A stretch of DNA of 16,018 bases from Streptococcus oricebi. GTDB lineage: Bacteria; Bacillota; Bacilli; Lactobacillales; Streptococcaceae. The stretch spans positions 1 through 16,018 of the forward strand of contig NZ_PRDG01000008.1 of the NCBI RefSeq assembly GCF_017883985.1. Reading direction: 5' to 3'. Made by a program: the position numbers and the translations under genes. A model generated the notes under the pieces. That model was not told the origin of the DNA, did no database searches, and saw only the letters and a program-made list of their open reading frames with translations. Shown one piece after another: positions 8,077 through 15,308 of the stretch; position 1 is the first letter of the stretch; the number at the start of each line of letters is the position of its first letter.

Positions 8077-8105
8077 ATTGTAACTTTTTTTAAAGCATTT
8101 GACAA
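8077..8105 (-). promoter_or_regulatory. Sigma-A promoter of the lipoprotein gene
   Basis: Minus strand: -35 TTGTCA (8100-8105), exact 17-bp spacer with an A-tract, -10 TACAAT (8077-8082). Transcription should start near 8070. It is clearly separate from the cop operon promoter, so the lipoprotein need not be copper-regulated. Confidence 0.72.
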
Positions 8106-8125
8106 TTATCTAGCGACCACCTTCC

Positions 8126-8147
8126 AAAAAACGGCTAACGATTAGGC
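8126..8147 (-). terminator. Weak candidate terminator after copA
   Basis: On the minus strand GCCTAA-TCG-TTAGCC forms a six-pair stem with one internal C-C mismatch, followed by GTTTTTT. It lies about 36 nt downstream of the copA stop and is the only terminator-like structure I found there. The stem is weak, so some read-through into the lipoprotein gene is possible. Confidence 0.4.
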
Positions 8148-8183
8148 AAAGCAAAGTAGGCCAGACTGGGCAAAATTCGAGTC

Positions 8184-10427
8184 TCAGCTTCTCTTAAATT
8201 TTTTCAGACGCAGGGCATTGAGAACGACAGATACCGAGCTAAAACTCATGGCCAAACCGGCCAGCATCGGATTTAAAAGGGGGCCGCCAAAGAGATAGAG
8301 GAGGCCCATAGCTAGTGGAATGCCTAGTAGATTGTAGACAAAGGCCCAGAAAAGATTTTCCTTGATGGTTTTAATAGTTGCTAGGCTAAGCTGGATGGCG
8401 CTGACCAGCGCCCGCAAATCACTATGCATGAGGACAATGTCCGCCGATTCTAGAGCGATATCAGAGCCCGAGCCGATGGCCAAACCAACCCTGGCCTCAA
8501 CCAAAGCAGGGGCATCATTGATCCCATCTCCGACCATCCCCACTTCCTTCCCTTGAGCTTGAAGTTTCTTAACGACTGCTGCCTTGTCGCCCGGTAAGAC
8601 CTGGGCAAAGACTTGCTTGATTCCCACTTGTTGGGCAATAGCCCTTGCCGTATCCTCGCGATCCCCCGTCAGCATGATGACATCCAAGCCCATCTCTTGC
8701 AGCTCCTCTATGGCTTCTTTACTGCCACCTTTGAGGGAATCCGCTAAGCCTAAAAGGGCCGCCACCTCAGAGTTCACAGCCAATAAAATGGGGGTCTTGC
8801 CCTGGCTAGCTAAGTTTGTCAAGTCTTCCTCTAGATGGGACAAGTCTATGCCCTGATCCTCTAGCAAGGCTTGATTACCCAGAAGAACCTGCCCAGCTGC
8901 AAATTCAGCCTTCAGGCCTTGCCCCGGCAAAATTTCCAAATTTTCTGGTTCGTCAAGACCGACCCCTGCTGCCTGACCTGCCTGAACCAAGGCCTGGGCC
9001 AGAGGATGCTCGGAGTGCTGCTCGCTGCTAGCGACCAGACCAAGGACCTCTTCTTTCTCCCAGTCACCTAAAAGGAGCAAATCCGTCAGATGGGCCTGAC
9101 CTCTAGTGATGGTCCCTGTCTTATCAAGGACAATTGTATCCAAGTGGCAAGCTGTTTCCAAGGCTTGAGCAGACTTTATCAAGATTCCATTTTCTGCCCC
9201 CTTGCCTGTCCCCACCATGATGGCCGTTGGCGTCGCAAGACCCAAGGCACAAGGGCAGGCAATGACTAAAACCGAGATAAAGATTGACAAGGCAAAGGAC
9301 AGGTCTTTCCCGCCTAGGAGATACCAAGCCAGGGCGGCTAGCGTGGCTAGAGCAAGAACCAGGGGCACAAAGTAGAGGGCCAAGCGATCTGCCAAGGCGG
9401 CTATGGGAGCCTTGGAACCTTGAGCCTCCTCGACCAAGGCAACGATTTGAGCCAGGGTCGTATCAGAGCCGACCTGGGTGGCCTCATAGTCGATACTGCC
9501 AGCCTGATTGATGGTGGCGCTAGTAATCCTATCTCCCGGCTTCTTCTCAATAGGCAGGCTCTCACCAGTCATCATGGACTCATCCACATAGGTCTGGCCT
9601 CTGACAACGAGGCCATCCACCGGCATTCTCTCCCCTGGCTTAATTCTAATGACATCGCCAACCTGGATATCCTCTGTGGCAACGGTCATGGTCTGATCGG
9701 CACGGACCAGGGTAGCCTGGGCAGGCAGGAGCTGGAGGAGTCCCTCAATAGCCTGCGAAGTCTGACCCTTGGCCCTGGCCTCCAGATACTTACCTAAAAG
9801 GACCAGGCTGATAATGACTGCCACCGACTCAAAATAGAGCTGGTGGACATAGGCGCTCCGACCCTGAGCTACTTGTAAAAGAGAGTATAGGCTATAAAGA
9901 AAGGCCGCAGAGGTCCCTAGAGCAATTAAGCTATCCATATTCGGGTGTCCCTTGAGTAAATTAGGAAAACCTCGCCGATAAAAACCAAAGCCCAGCCAGA
10001 TAAGGGGTAAAGACAGGGCTAGCTGACTCAGGACAAAGAGCAAGGGCTGCTCATGAGGCGCTAGAACTGGTGGTAAAGGAAGACCCAGCATACTGCCCAT
10101 GGCCAGATAAAGCAAGGGCAAAGTAAAGAGAAAGGCTAGATAGAGAGTTGAGCGCATCTTGGCCAATTCCTCTTGCCTAGCAGTCACTTCCTGCTCATGA
10201 TTCCTCCTTTTTTGATTGGTTTGCTCCTTAGCTCCATAGCCGGCCTCTTCTAGGCAAGTCAGGAGAGCTCGGCTGTCAAAGCCCGGTCTGGGGCGGACAG
10301 TTAACTTCTCGCTTGCCAGATTGACCCTGGCCTCCTCAACCTGATTTAAATCATTGACCATTTTTTCAATCCTGCTAGCACAGGAGGCGCAGTGCATTCC
10401 TCTTAGATGATAGACTCTTTCTTTCAT
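8184..10427 (-). CDS. copA: CopA, Cu(I)-exporting P1B-type ATPase
   Basis: Membrane ATPase that pumps Cu(I) out of the cytosol (747 aa, normal for a one-HMA CopA). Order of motifs: HMA domain with GMHCASC (Cys13, Cys16); TGES actuator motif (287-290); intramembrane CPC copper site (391-393); phosphorylation motif DKTGT (435-439, Asp435); SEHP nucleotide-domain motif (His474-Pro475); TGD (587-589); GDGIND hinge (633-638). The last helices carry the YN and MxxSS signatures of the Cu(I) subgroup (Tyr698-Asn699; Met727, Ser730-Ser731). About eight transmembrane helices are evident. The ATG overlaps the copY stop as ATGA, so the two are translationally coupled. All catalytic residues are present. 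A copZ chaperone gene, often third in streptococcal cop operons, does not follow. Confidence 0.97.
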   Translation of the reverse strand: MKERVYHLRGMHCASCASRIEKMVNDLNQVEEARVNLASEKLTVRPRPGFDSRALLTCLEEAGYGAKEQTNQKRRNHEQEVTARQEELAKMRSTLYLAFLFTLPLLYLAMGSMLGLPLPPVLAPHEQPLLFVLSQLALSLPLIWLGFGFYRRGFPNLLKGHPNMDSLIALGTSAAFLYSLYSLLQVAQGRSAYVHQLYFESVAVIISLVLLGKYLEARAKGQTSQAIEGLLQLLPAQATLVRADQTMTVATEDIQVGDVIRIKPGERMPVDGLVVRGQTYVDESMMTGESLPIEKKPGDRITSATINQAGSIDYEATQVGSDTTLAQIVALVEEAQGSKAPIAALADRLALYFVPLVLALATLAALAWYLLGGKDLSFALSIFISVLVIACPCALGLATPTAIMVGTGKGAENGILIKSAQALETACHLDTIVLDKTGTITRGQAHLTDLLLLGDWEKEEVLGLVASSEQHSEHPLAQALVQAGQAAGVGLDEPENLEILPGQGLKAEFAAGQVLLGNQALLEDQGIDLSHLEEDLTNLASQGKTPILLAVNSEVAALLGLADSLKGGSKEAIEELQEMGLDVIMLTGDREDTARAIAQQVGIKQVFAQVLPGDKAAVVKKLQAQGKEVGMVGDGINDAPALVEARVGLAIGSGSDIALESADIVLMHSDLRALVSAIQLSLATIKTIKENLFWAFVYNLLGIPLAMGLLYLFGGPLLNPMLAGLAMSFSSVSVVLNALRLKKFKRS

Positions 10428-10876
10428 AAATCTCCCCTCAGCTTAGGATGGGCCCCACAGGTACATTGACCCTGAGAGCAATGACAGACCAGACTCTCCG
10501 GTGCTGAAAGACGTTTTTTCTCAACCAAACGACTAATGCGCGCCAAATCTCCCTGACTAAATTGGCTCCGCTCCAGCATGGCCAAAAGCAGGTCTCCATG
10601 CTTGGTATTGCACATGTTGTCAAAGAGAGTCTGCCAGGTCTGATTTAGATGCTCTTCTTCCAGAATTTGGGCTTCATAGTAAAATTTCCCCTCAACCTTT
10701 TCCATGCGGATAAATTCCTTGGTCTTGAGCCGGTTCAAGAGGGTCTTAATCGTAGCCGGTTTCCAATCAAAATCCGCCTCCAAATGCGCCACCACCTCAT
10801 TACTACGACTATGAGGATAGGCCCACAAGACCCGCATGACCTGCCATTCTGCCTGACTAATATTTTGTTCTTCCAT
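10424..10876 (-). CDS. copY: CopY, copper-responsive BlaI/MecI-type repressor
   Basis: Transcriptional repressor of the cop operon (150 aa). Residues 5-70 form the BlaI/MecI-type winged helix (SQAEWQVMRVLWA start; recognition helix near KPATIKTLLNRL). The middle is the helical dimerisation region. The C-terminus carries the CopY metal motif CxCx4CxC (Cys131, 133, 138, 140): it binds Zn(II) in the DNA-bound state, and displacement by Cu(I) releases the operator, as shown in Enterococcus hirae. First gene of the operon; it overlaps copA by 4 bp. The ATG at 10876 has AGAGGT a few bases upstream. A candidate cop box overlaps its own promoter, implying autoregulation. Confidence 0.96.
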   Translation of the reverse strand: MEEQNISQAEWQVMRVLWAYPHSRSNEVVAHLEADFDWKPATIKTLLNRLKTKEFIRMEKVEGKFYYEAQILEEEHLNQTWQTLFDNMCNTKHGDLLLAMLERSQFSQGDLARISRLVEKKRLSAPESLVCHCSQGQCTCGAHPKLRGDL

Positions 10877-10915
10877 TGACGACCTCTTTCTAGAATAAAT
10901 TTTTTCTCCTTTATT

Positions 10916-10944
10916 AGTTTACGCTTGTAATCATAAAAAGTCAA
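10916..10944 (-). promoter_or_regulatory. cop operon promoter with overlapping CopY box
   Basis: Minus strand: -35 TTGACT (10939-10944), 17-bp spacer, -10 TAAACT (10916-10921). TACAAGCGTA at 10920-10929 matches the cop-box consensus KACANNTGTA in all fixed positions but one (C for T in the second half). It overlaps the -10 element, where a bound repressor would block polymerase. Only one box was found. Transcription should start near 10909. Confidence 0.72.
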
Positions 10945-10960
10945 GTATTTTTTCGGCAAA

Positions 10961-10989
10961 GAAAAACGAACGGCTGCTTACCGTTCGTT
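10961..10989 (-). terminator. Rho-independent terminator of the adc operon
   Basis: Stem AACGAACGG (10965-10973) with CCGTTCGTT (10981-10989), 7-base loop; on the minus strand the stem ends in TT and continues TTTC. It begins 23 bp after the adcA stop and lies just upstream of the cop promoter, insulating the two metal operons. Confidence 0.85.
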
Positions 10990-11012
10990 GCTCTTGTTAA
11001 ATGGCCTACTGG

Positions 11013-12512
11013 TTAGTGAGCCAGCATCTCCTGGGCAATTTCTTGGCCAGACAGCTTCTTAGGATAGTAGGTTGGCCAGTTTTCCAGCTCATTAAAGAGG
11101 GCTTCTTGACTTTCTCCACCAAAGAAGATGTGGAAGTGGGCCGCCTTGGTCGGTGCAATATTGTGGTCGCTAAATTGGACGTACTTGTACTGTCCAGCGT
11201 CAGGGTCAGTCGCTTCAAACATAAAACGAACCCCGCGATTTCCCTTAGAATAAGTCAGAGTGTGCTTGCCGACATATTTATAGGTGTATTTCTTAGCTTT
11301 GCCGTCCACAATAAATTCCATGGTTTTATCAGTAATATTGATATGGGAGACATCGGTCTTGTAGCCCTTAGTGTAATAGGCCTTGTATTCAGCCGCAGTC
11401 ATCTTGCCGGTCAACTTAGCCTTATAGTCAAAGACTTGGTCCAAAGTGCCGTCTTGCAAGAATGGATAGACTGACTGCCAGTCGCCCTTATAGTCGGACA
11501 AGGTCCTGTCCTTAACGGCACTATCCTCAAAGTAACCATTTTGTACAGTCTTGCTGTTTTCCTCTTTTTCAGGACTAATTTCTGGGCCAGCCTGACTAGT
11601 TGTCTTGAGCAAGGCCTTGAGGTTGGCCTCCATGATGGTTAGGTAGCTCTCACCTGCCTTGGTTTGCTTTTCAGTCAAGCTCTCCAATGGATTTAGCACA
11701 TCGAGCTCAACCCCTGCTTCCTTGGACAGGGTAGTAGCCAAAGCTTTTGAGGCATTTTCTTCAAAATAGATGTACTTGATTTGATTTTTCTTAATATAGT
11801 CCGCTAACTCAGCCAAACGAGCCGCTGAAGGCTCACTGTCCGGTGACAGGCCGCTAATGGATACCTGTTTCAAACCATAGTCCAAGGCCAGATAACCAAA
11901 GGCCGAATGCTGGGTGACAAAGCTCTTTTGCTTGGCATCAGCCAGACTAGTTTGATAGGACTTGTCTAAAGCCTCTAATTTTTTGCTGTAGGCGGCCGCA
12001 TTCTTCTTGAATTTTTCTGCCTGTTTAGGATAGGCCTTGCTGAGCTGGTCCCGAATTTCCTCAACTAGCTTAAGGGCCCTTTGAGGAGACAGCCAGACAT
12101 GGGGGTCATAGTCATGATGGTGCCCTTCCGCACCATGGTCATGTCCCTCTTCTTCCTCTCCACCAGGCAGGAGCAACATCTTACCGGTTGCCTTGACCAC
12201 CTTGACCTTCTTGTCCAAAGTTTTCAAGAGCTTGGGAACCCAGGTTTCCATATTTTCATTCTCATAGACAAAGGCATCAGCATCTTGGATTTTAGCGACA
12301 GCCTTGGCCGAAGGCTCATAATCATGGACCTCAGTCCCCGCTCCGATTAAGAGTTCGACATTTGCCGTATCTCCGGCCACTTCCTTGGTGAACTCATATA
12401 CAGGATAAAAGGTCGTCACAATATTCAGCTTATCCTTTTTACCCGCCTGATTGGAGCAGGCTACCAAGATAAGGCTCAGAAGGCCCATTGCTACTAAAGT
12501 AAGTTTCTTCAT
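11013..12512 (-). CDS. adcA: AdcA, zinc-binding lipoprotein (ZnuA-like + ZinT domain fusion)
   Basis: Solute-binding lipoprotein that captures Zn(II) for the AdcBC importer (499 aa, full length). Signal peptide with lipobox LVAC, lipidated Cys19. Residues about 28-305 are the cluster A-I (ZnuA-type) domain, with metal ligands visible at His63 (EVHDYEPS), His138 (DPHVWLSP), His202 (QHSAFGY) and Glu277 (NPLESL); between the first two sits a His/Asp/Glu-rich flexible loop (about residues 119-137) typical of zinc binders. After a linker, residues about 320-499 form a ZinT domain with His450 and the HFHIFFG motif (His459, His461), a second zinc-acquisition site. AGGAG precedes the ATG, 9 bp after the adcB stop. 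It is last in the operon and is followed by a terminator. The two-domain fusion is normal for streptococcal AdcA. Confidence 0.97.
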   Translation of the reverse strand: MKKLTLVAMGLLSLILVACSNQAGKKDKLNIVTTFYPVYEFTKEVAGDTANVELLIGAGTEVHDYEPSAKAVAKIQDADAFVYENENMETWVPKLLKTLDKKVKVVKATGKMLLLPGGEEEEGHDHGAEGHHHDYDPHVWLSPQRALKLVEEIRDQLSKAYPKQAEKFKKNAAAYSKKLEALDKSYQTSLADAKQKSFVTQHSAFGYLALDYGLKQVSISGLSPDSEPSAARLAELADYIKKNQIKYIYFEENASKALATTLSKEAGVELDVLNPLESLTEKQTKAGESYLTIMEANLKALLKTTSQAGPEISPEKEENSKTVQNGYFEDSAVKDRTLSDYKGDWQSVYPFLQDGTLDQVFDYKAKLTGKMTAAEYKAYYTKGYKTDVSHINITDKTMEFIVDGKAKKYTYKYVGKHTLTYSKGNRGVRFMFEATDPDAGQYKYVQFSDHNIAPTKAAHFHIFFGGESQEALFNELENWPTYYPKKLSGQEIAQEMLAH

Positions 12513-12521
12513 TCTCTTCTC

Positions 12522-13328
12522 CTACTTGATAAATTTATTGATTAGATTGACCAATAAAAAGACAAAGACAAAAATAATGGTAATGCTAGCACTGGCTGGC
12601 GTTTCTGCATAATAAGAGATATAAAGCCCCGCAATCATGCCCAGAAAACCAATCAAATTAGCCAATAAGATGACCGACTTAAAGTTCTTGCCGATCCGCA
12701 GGGCAATACTGGCTGGCAGGACCATAATGGTCGATACTAGAAGGGCCCCAGCTGCTGGAATCATCAGAGCGATGGCCACCCCAGTGACCACATTAAAGAG
12801 GATAGACATGGTCCGAACAGGCAGACCATCCACAAAGGCCGTATCCTCATCAAAGGTCAAGATATACATGGGACGGATAAAGAAGAGGGTTAAGACCAAG
12901 ACCACTGCCGCAATGGCAAAGAGGGCCCATACCTGCTCCTGATTGATGGTGACAATCGAGCCAAAGAGGTACTGATCCAAGCTCATGGAGCTCGAGCTAG
13001 CCCCCTTGTTCATGACAATCAAGGCCACTGCTAGCCCCGTTGACATGAGGATAGCCGTTGCAATCTCCATATAGTTTTTATAAATGGTCCTTAGATACTC
13101 TAGAAAAACCGCTGCTATAACCACGATTAAAACCGTCGAAATAGTCGGAGAAATTCCCAGGACCAATCCAAAAGCCACCCCAGCCAAGGAAACATGGCTC
13201 AGAGTATCACTCATCAAACTCTGCCGCCTAAGGATAAGAAAGGTCCCTAAAATCGGCGAAAAGATACTCATGGCAATGACTGCCCAGAAGGCCCTTTGCA
13301 TGAAATCATAACGAAATAAATCAAGCAT
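12522..13328 (-). CDS. adcB: AdcB, zinc ABC transporter permease
   Basis: Membrane permease of the zinc importer (ABC-3 / ZnuB family). I start it at ATG 13328 (268 aa) rather than an upstream ATG at 13439: the start [14 protein letters not shown] matches what I recall of pneumococcal AdcB, GGGGAGG lies 6 nt upstream, and the longer form would overlap adcC by 119 bp. About eight hydrophobic helices are visible. The conserved [12 protein letters not shown] segment follows the first helix, and further on the DGLPVR region would form the ATPase-contacting cytoplasmic loop. It overlaps the adcC stop by 8 bp and is followed after 9 bp by adcA, so translation is coupled throughout. Confidence 0.95.
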   Translation of the reverse strand: MLDLFRYDFMQRAFWAVIAMSIFSPILGTFLILRRQSLMSDTLSHVSLAGVAFGLVLGISPTISTVLIVVIAAVFLEYLRTIYKNYMEIATAILMSTGLAVALIVMNKGASSSSMSLDQYLFGSIVTINQEQVWALFAIAAVVLVLTLFFIRPMYILTFDEDTAFVDGLPVRTMSILFNVVTGVAIALMIPAAGALLVSTIMVLPASIALRIGKNFKSVILLANLIGFLGMIAGLYISYYAETPASASITIIFVFVFLLVNLINKFIK

Positions 13329-14025
13329 GTTTAGCCTCCCCATCATTCTCATGAATATTAAAGCAACGCCAAGGGGAATCCTGATCGCGTACAAGGTGAA
13401 TATTTCGATCAGCATACTTCTTGACCTCTTCTGGATCATGAGTAATCATCAGAACTGCCTTTCCATGCTGGTGGGCACTGTGGTGCATGAGACGATAAAA
13501 TTCGTCCTTACTACCCGCATCCATCCCAGCAGTCGGCTCATCCAGAACAAAAACATCTGGATCCGAAGCAAACATCCGGGCGATAACTGCCCTCTGCTTT
13601 TGTCCTCCCGAAAGAGAGCCAATCCTCTTCTTGCGGTGCTCCCACATTCCTACAGCCTCTAGGCTGACCTTAATGTGCTCCTCATCGTGACTGTTCAGCT
13701 TCCTGAACCAGCCCCGCCTCGGATAACGACCAGACTTGACAAATTCGTAGACCGTACTAGGAAAGCCTGCATTAAAGCTAGCAATCTGCTGGGGCAGATA
13801 GGCCAGGCGCAATTTTTTCCCAGCTCGGTTGGTCTTTGAGATTTCCACCTTGCCCACTCTGGGCCGTAAAATACCCAGGCTCGCCTTGATTAAGGTCGTC
13901 TTAGCAGCTCCATTTTCCCCAGTCAGGGTCACAAATTCACCACTATCTAAAAAATAGTGGATATGCTCCAGTACCGGCTCCTTATCATAATAAAAGGAAA
14001 GATTATCTACCGTAATGTATCTCAT
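13321..14025 (-). CDS. adcC: AdcC, zinc ABC transporter ATP-binding protein
   Basis: ATPase that drives AdcB-mediated zinc import (234 aa). Walker A is GENGAAKTT (residues 36-44); the Gly usually found just before the Lys is Ala. As I recall, the same is found in pneumococcal AdcC, so it is probably a family trait and not damage. Further motifs: Q-loop LPQQ (77-80), ABC signature LSGGQ (138-142), Walker B VFVLDEP (158-164) and switch His196 (MITHD). The C-terminal tail contains several His and Cys residues. The ATG overlaps the adcR stop as ATGA and the stop overlaps the adcB start by 8 bp. All catalytic features except the Walker A substitution are standard. Confidence 0.96.
   Translation of the reverse strand: MRYITVDNLSFYYDKEPVLEHIHYFLDSGEFVTLTGENGAAKTTLIKASLGILRPRVGKVEISKTNRAGKKLRLAYLPQQIASFNAGFPSTVYEFVKSGRYPRRGWFRKLNSHDEEHIKVSLEAVGMWEHRKKRIGSLSGGQKQRAVIARMFASDPDVFVLDEPTAGMDAGSKDEFYRLMHHSAHQHGKAVLMITHDPEEVKKYADRNIHLVRDQDSPWRCFNIHENDGEAKHA
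13335..13341 (-). promoter_or_regulatory. Ribosome binding site deciding the adcB start
   Basis: Minus-strand GGGGAGG lies 6 nt before ATG 13328, inside the end of adcC. No comparable site precedes the longer alternative start at 13439. Confidence 0.8.
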
Positions 14026-14465
14026 TTTCCAATTTCCCCCACGAGCCCCTCTAAAAAGCGAGCAATCGTTTTCTGTTCCTCATTTGAAAACTCTTTTACT
14101 AGCTTTTCATAAGTGGCCAAGGTATGGGCATGATGATGCTCATGTTCCTGAGCCACCGGCCGGGCTAACTTGGTCAAACGATAGATAAGCACTCGGCCAT
14201 CCTTCTTGTCCTTGCTAGCCTCCAACATCCCCTGCTTAATTAAGGATTTAATCGCCTTGGTTACAGCCGCCTGACTGATATTTAATCTCTTAGCCAAGTC
14301 TGTATTGGTCAGAGAATCCTCTGCCAAGAGCATAAGGATATGCTCCTGAGTATTGGTCAAAGCCACTTGACTCTGACAGGACCCAATTAAAATTTCATGT
14401 TGATTTTCTGATTTTAAAATAATCTCATTTAAGAAATGATCGATCTGTTGCGCTAAATGAGCCAT
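14022..14465 (-). CDS. adcR: AdcR, zinc-responsive MarR-family repressor
   Basis: Zinc sensor that binds DNA when loaded with Zn(II) and represses zinc-uptake genes (147 aa). It has a winged helix-turn-helix, with the recognition helix near [13 protein letters not shown] (64-76) and the wing [13 protein letters not shown]. The metal ligands described for the pneumococcal protein are all at the same numbered positions: Glu24, Cys30, Glu41, His42, Glu107, His108 and His112, the last three in a His-rich segment (QEHEHHHAH). First gene of the adcRCBA operon; GGGTGG precedes its ATG. Two AdcR boxes lie within 45 bp upstream, implying autoregulation of the whole operon. Confidence 0.97.
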   Translation of the reverse strand: MAHLAQQIDHFLNEIILKSENQHEILIGSCQSQVALTNTQEHILMLLAEDSLTNTDLAKRLNISQAAVTKAIKSLIKQGMLEASKDKKDGRVLIYRLTKLARPVAQEHEHHHAHTLATYEKLVKEFSNEEQKTIARFLEGLVGEIGK

Positions 14466-14480
14466 AAGCCACCCTTTCTA

Positions 14481-14507
14481 TTAACTAGTTAAACGTTTAC
14501 TAGTTAA
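14481..14507. promoter_or_regulatory. Two tandem AdcR boxes
   Basis: TTAACTAGTTAA at 14481-14492 is a perfect palindrome and a perfect match to the AdcR consensus TTAACYRGTTAA. A second site TTTACTAGTTAA at 14496-14507 has one mismatch. Their centres are 15 bp apart. The second overlaps the predicted start site and the end of the -10; the first lies in the leader. Together they should give tight zinc-dependent repression. Confidence 0.92.
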
Positions 14508-14534
14508 GTATATCATAAAGAAAAAAAGAGTCAA
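14507..14534 (-). promoter_or_regulatory. Sigma-A promoter of adcRCBA
   Basis: Minus strand: -35 TTGACT (14529-14534), 16-bp T-rich spacer, -10 TATACT (14507-14512). Start near 14500, giving a leader of about 35 nt that contains the perfect AdcR box. Confidence 0.8.
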
Positions 14535-14543
14535 GTAAAAATC

Positions 14544-14572
14544 AATGATTTCCTGTGTTTTCTGAAATCATT
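14544..14572. other. 9-bp perfect inverted repeat in the divergent intergenic region
   Basis: AATGATTTC (14544-14552) and GAAATCATT (14564-14572) are perfect complements with an 11-base gap. The repeat lies upstream of both divergent promoters (adcR leftward, the membrane protein gene rightward), just outside each -35. It is not an AdcR box and has no adjacent T-run on the transcribed side, so it is better read as a possible operator than as a terminator. Confidence 0.6.
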
Positions 14573-14588
14573 TCATCTTCTTACAAAA

Positions 14589-14635
14589 AACCAACTAGGA
14601 ATTGGTTTGTCCTCCCATCAACTTTCTGCTATAAT
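14589..14635 (+). promoter_or_regulatory. Promoter of the membrane protein gene with an operator-like inverted repeat
   Basis: -35 TTGTCC (14607-14612), exact 17-bp spacer, -10 TATAAT (14630-14635) preceded by TGC (extended -10). Start near 14642, so the leader is only about 16 nt. AACCAA (14589-14594) and TTGGTT (14602-14607) form an inverted repeat with a 7-base spacer that abuts and just overlaps the -35, a plausible repressor site. The promoter is seen directly; the operator is inferred. Confidence 0.75.
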
Positions 14636-14657
14636 GTGGGCAAAGGAGGAAAAGCCG

Positions 14658-15308
14658 ATGACTCAAAAAACAATCCGCTCCTGGGCTATCTTAGGCAGCT
14701 GGCTGATTTATATTGCAGATATATTAATCGCCATCTCTGATGGCTTCGGCCCAGGCTTTTGGCAAGGTCTACCCGATTTACCAACTTGGAAGGTAGACTT
14801 TGCCGGCTATGCCTTGCTTCTCTTTCCCCTTCTAGGGATTGGAGTTTACATCCTCTCTCTTGGCCTCAGACAGAAATGGCTTGGAATACTGGGAGCTTGG
14901 TTTCTTATGACTATATGCGTCTTTCTCCATACCAGTTATTTTTACTTTGCTGGCACTGCCCGACTGCATGCTCAACATCCCTCGACAAGTACGGCAAAGT
15001 TGCTAGAAAGCTTTTCAATGGTCAAAAATAACTTTATGCTCGCCTACTTTGTTCTAATGGCAATCCTTTTTCTCTTCATTATTGTGCTAGTCTTAAGTAA
15101 GAAAACTGCCTTTCCACGCTGGTTTGCCTTGAGCACTCCCTTAACAGGAATTCTTCTGGGCCGATTACTTAACCTTGTCGCACCATCCATTCGTGAGCTT
15201 CTTCAGCCCTTCCTCATCCCTGCCTTTTGGTTTGCACTGATGCTAACCATCGCAATGATTTTTGCCTTAAAAGATAAAAACTTTCTAGAAGAAAATAGGA
15301 CCTCTTAA
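14658..15308 (+). CDS. Six-helix integral membrane protein of unknown function (DUF6796-like)
   Basis: A hydrophobic protein of 216 aa. The start is ATG 14658, because AAAGGAGG lies 8 nt upstream and the predicted transcript begins near 14642; an in-frame TTG at 14607 lies inside the promoter. About six transmembrane helices: 8-26, 48-68, 74-97, 126-147, 154-173 and 183-204. Asp21 and His91 lie within or at the edge of helices. A Trp/Pro-rich loop (GFWQGLPDLPTW) follows helix 1, and a His-containing loop follows helix 3. Layout and length recall the DUF6796 family of Firmicutes membrane proteins, but this is a tentative recollection. It is monocistronic and divergent from adcR, without an AdcR box of its own on its promoter. 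No transport or enzyme motif can be named. Confidence 0.85.
   Translation: MTQKTIRSWAILGSWLIYIADILIAISDGFGPGFWQGLPDLPTWKVDFAGYALLLFPLLGIGVYILSLGLRQKWLGILGAWFLMTICVFLHTSYFYFAGTARLHAQHPSTSTAKLLESFSMVKNNFMLAYFVLMAILFLFIIVLVLSKKTAFPRWFALSTPLTGILLGRLLNLVAPSIRELLQPFLIPAFWFALMLTIAMIFALKDKNFLEENRTS

Noticed and set aside
7858..8145. Plus-strand 95-aa open frame across the lipoprotein start and its promoter
   Set aside because: It is antisense to the lipobox/Ser-linker coding region and runs through the predicted promoter and leader; composition is not protein-like and there is no good ribosome site.
7983..8183. Possible hidden copZ after copA
   Set aside because: No minus-strand frame of about 65 codons with a CxxC motif exists here; the space is filled by a terminator-like element, a promoter and a leader.
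9284..9797. Plus-strand open frames opposite copA (and similar ones opposite essB, esaA, adcA, adcB and adcC)
   Set aside because: They lie antisense to strongly supported genes, lack ribosome sites and domain-like sequence, and are explained by the codon bias of the real genes.
13326..13439. Longer adcB starting at 13439
   Set aside because: It would overlap adcC by 119 bp, has no ribosome site, and adds residues absent from AdcB as I recall it; the 13328 start has a strong GGGGAGG.
14607..14657. Longer form of the membrane protein starting at TTG 14607
   Set aside because: The extra codons coincide with the -35/-10 promoter; the AAAGGAGG-ATG at 14658 is far better.
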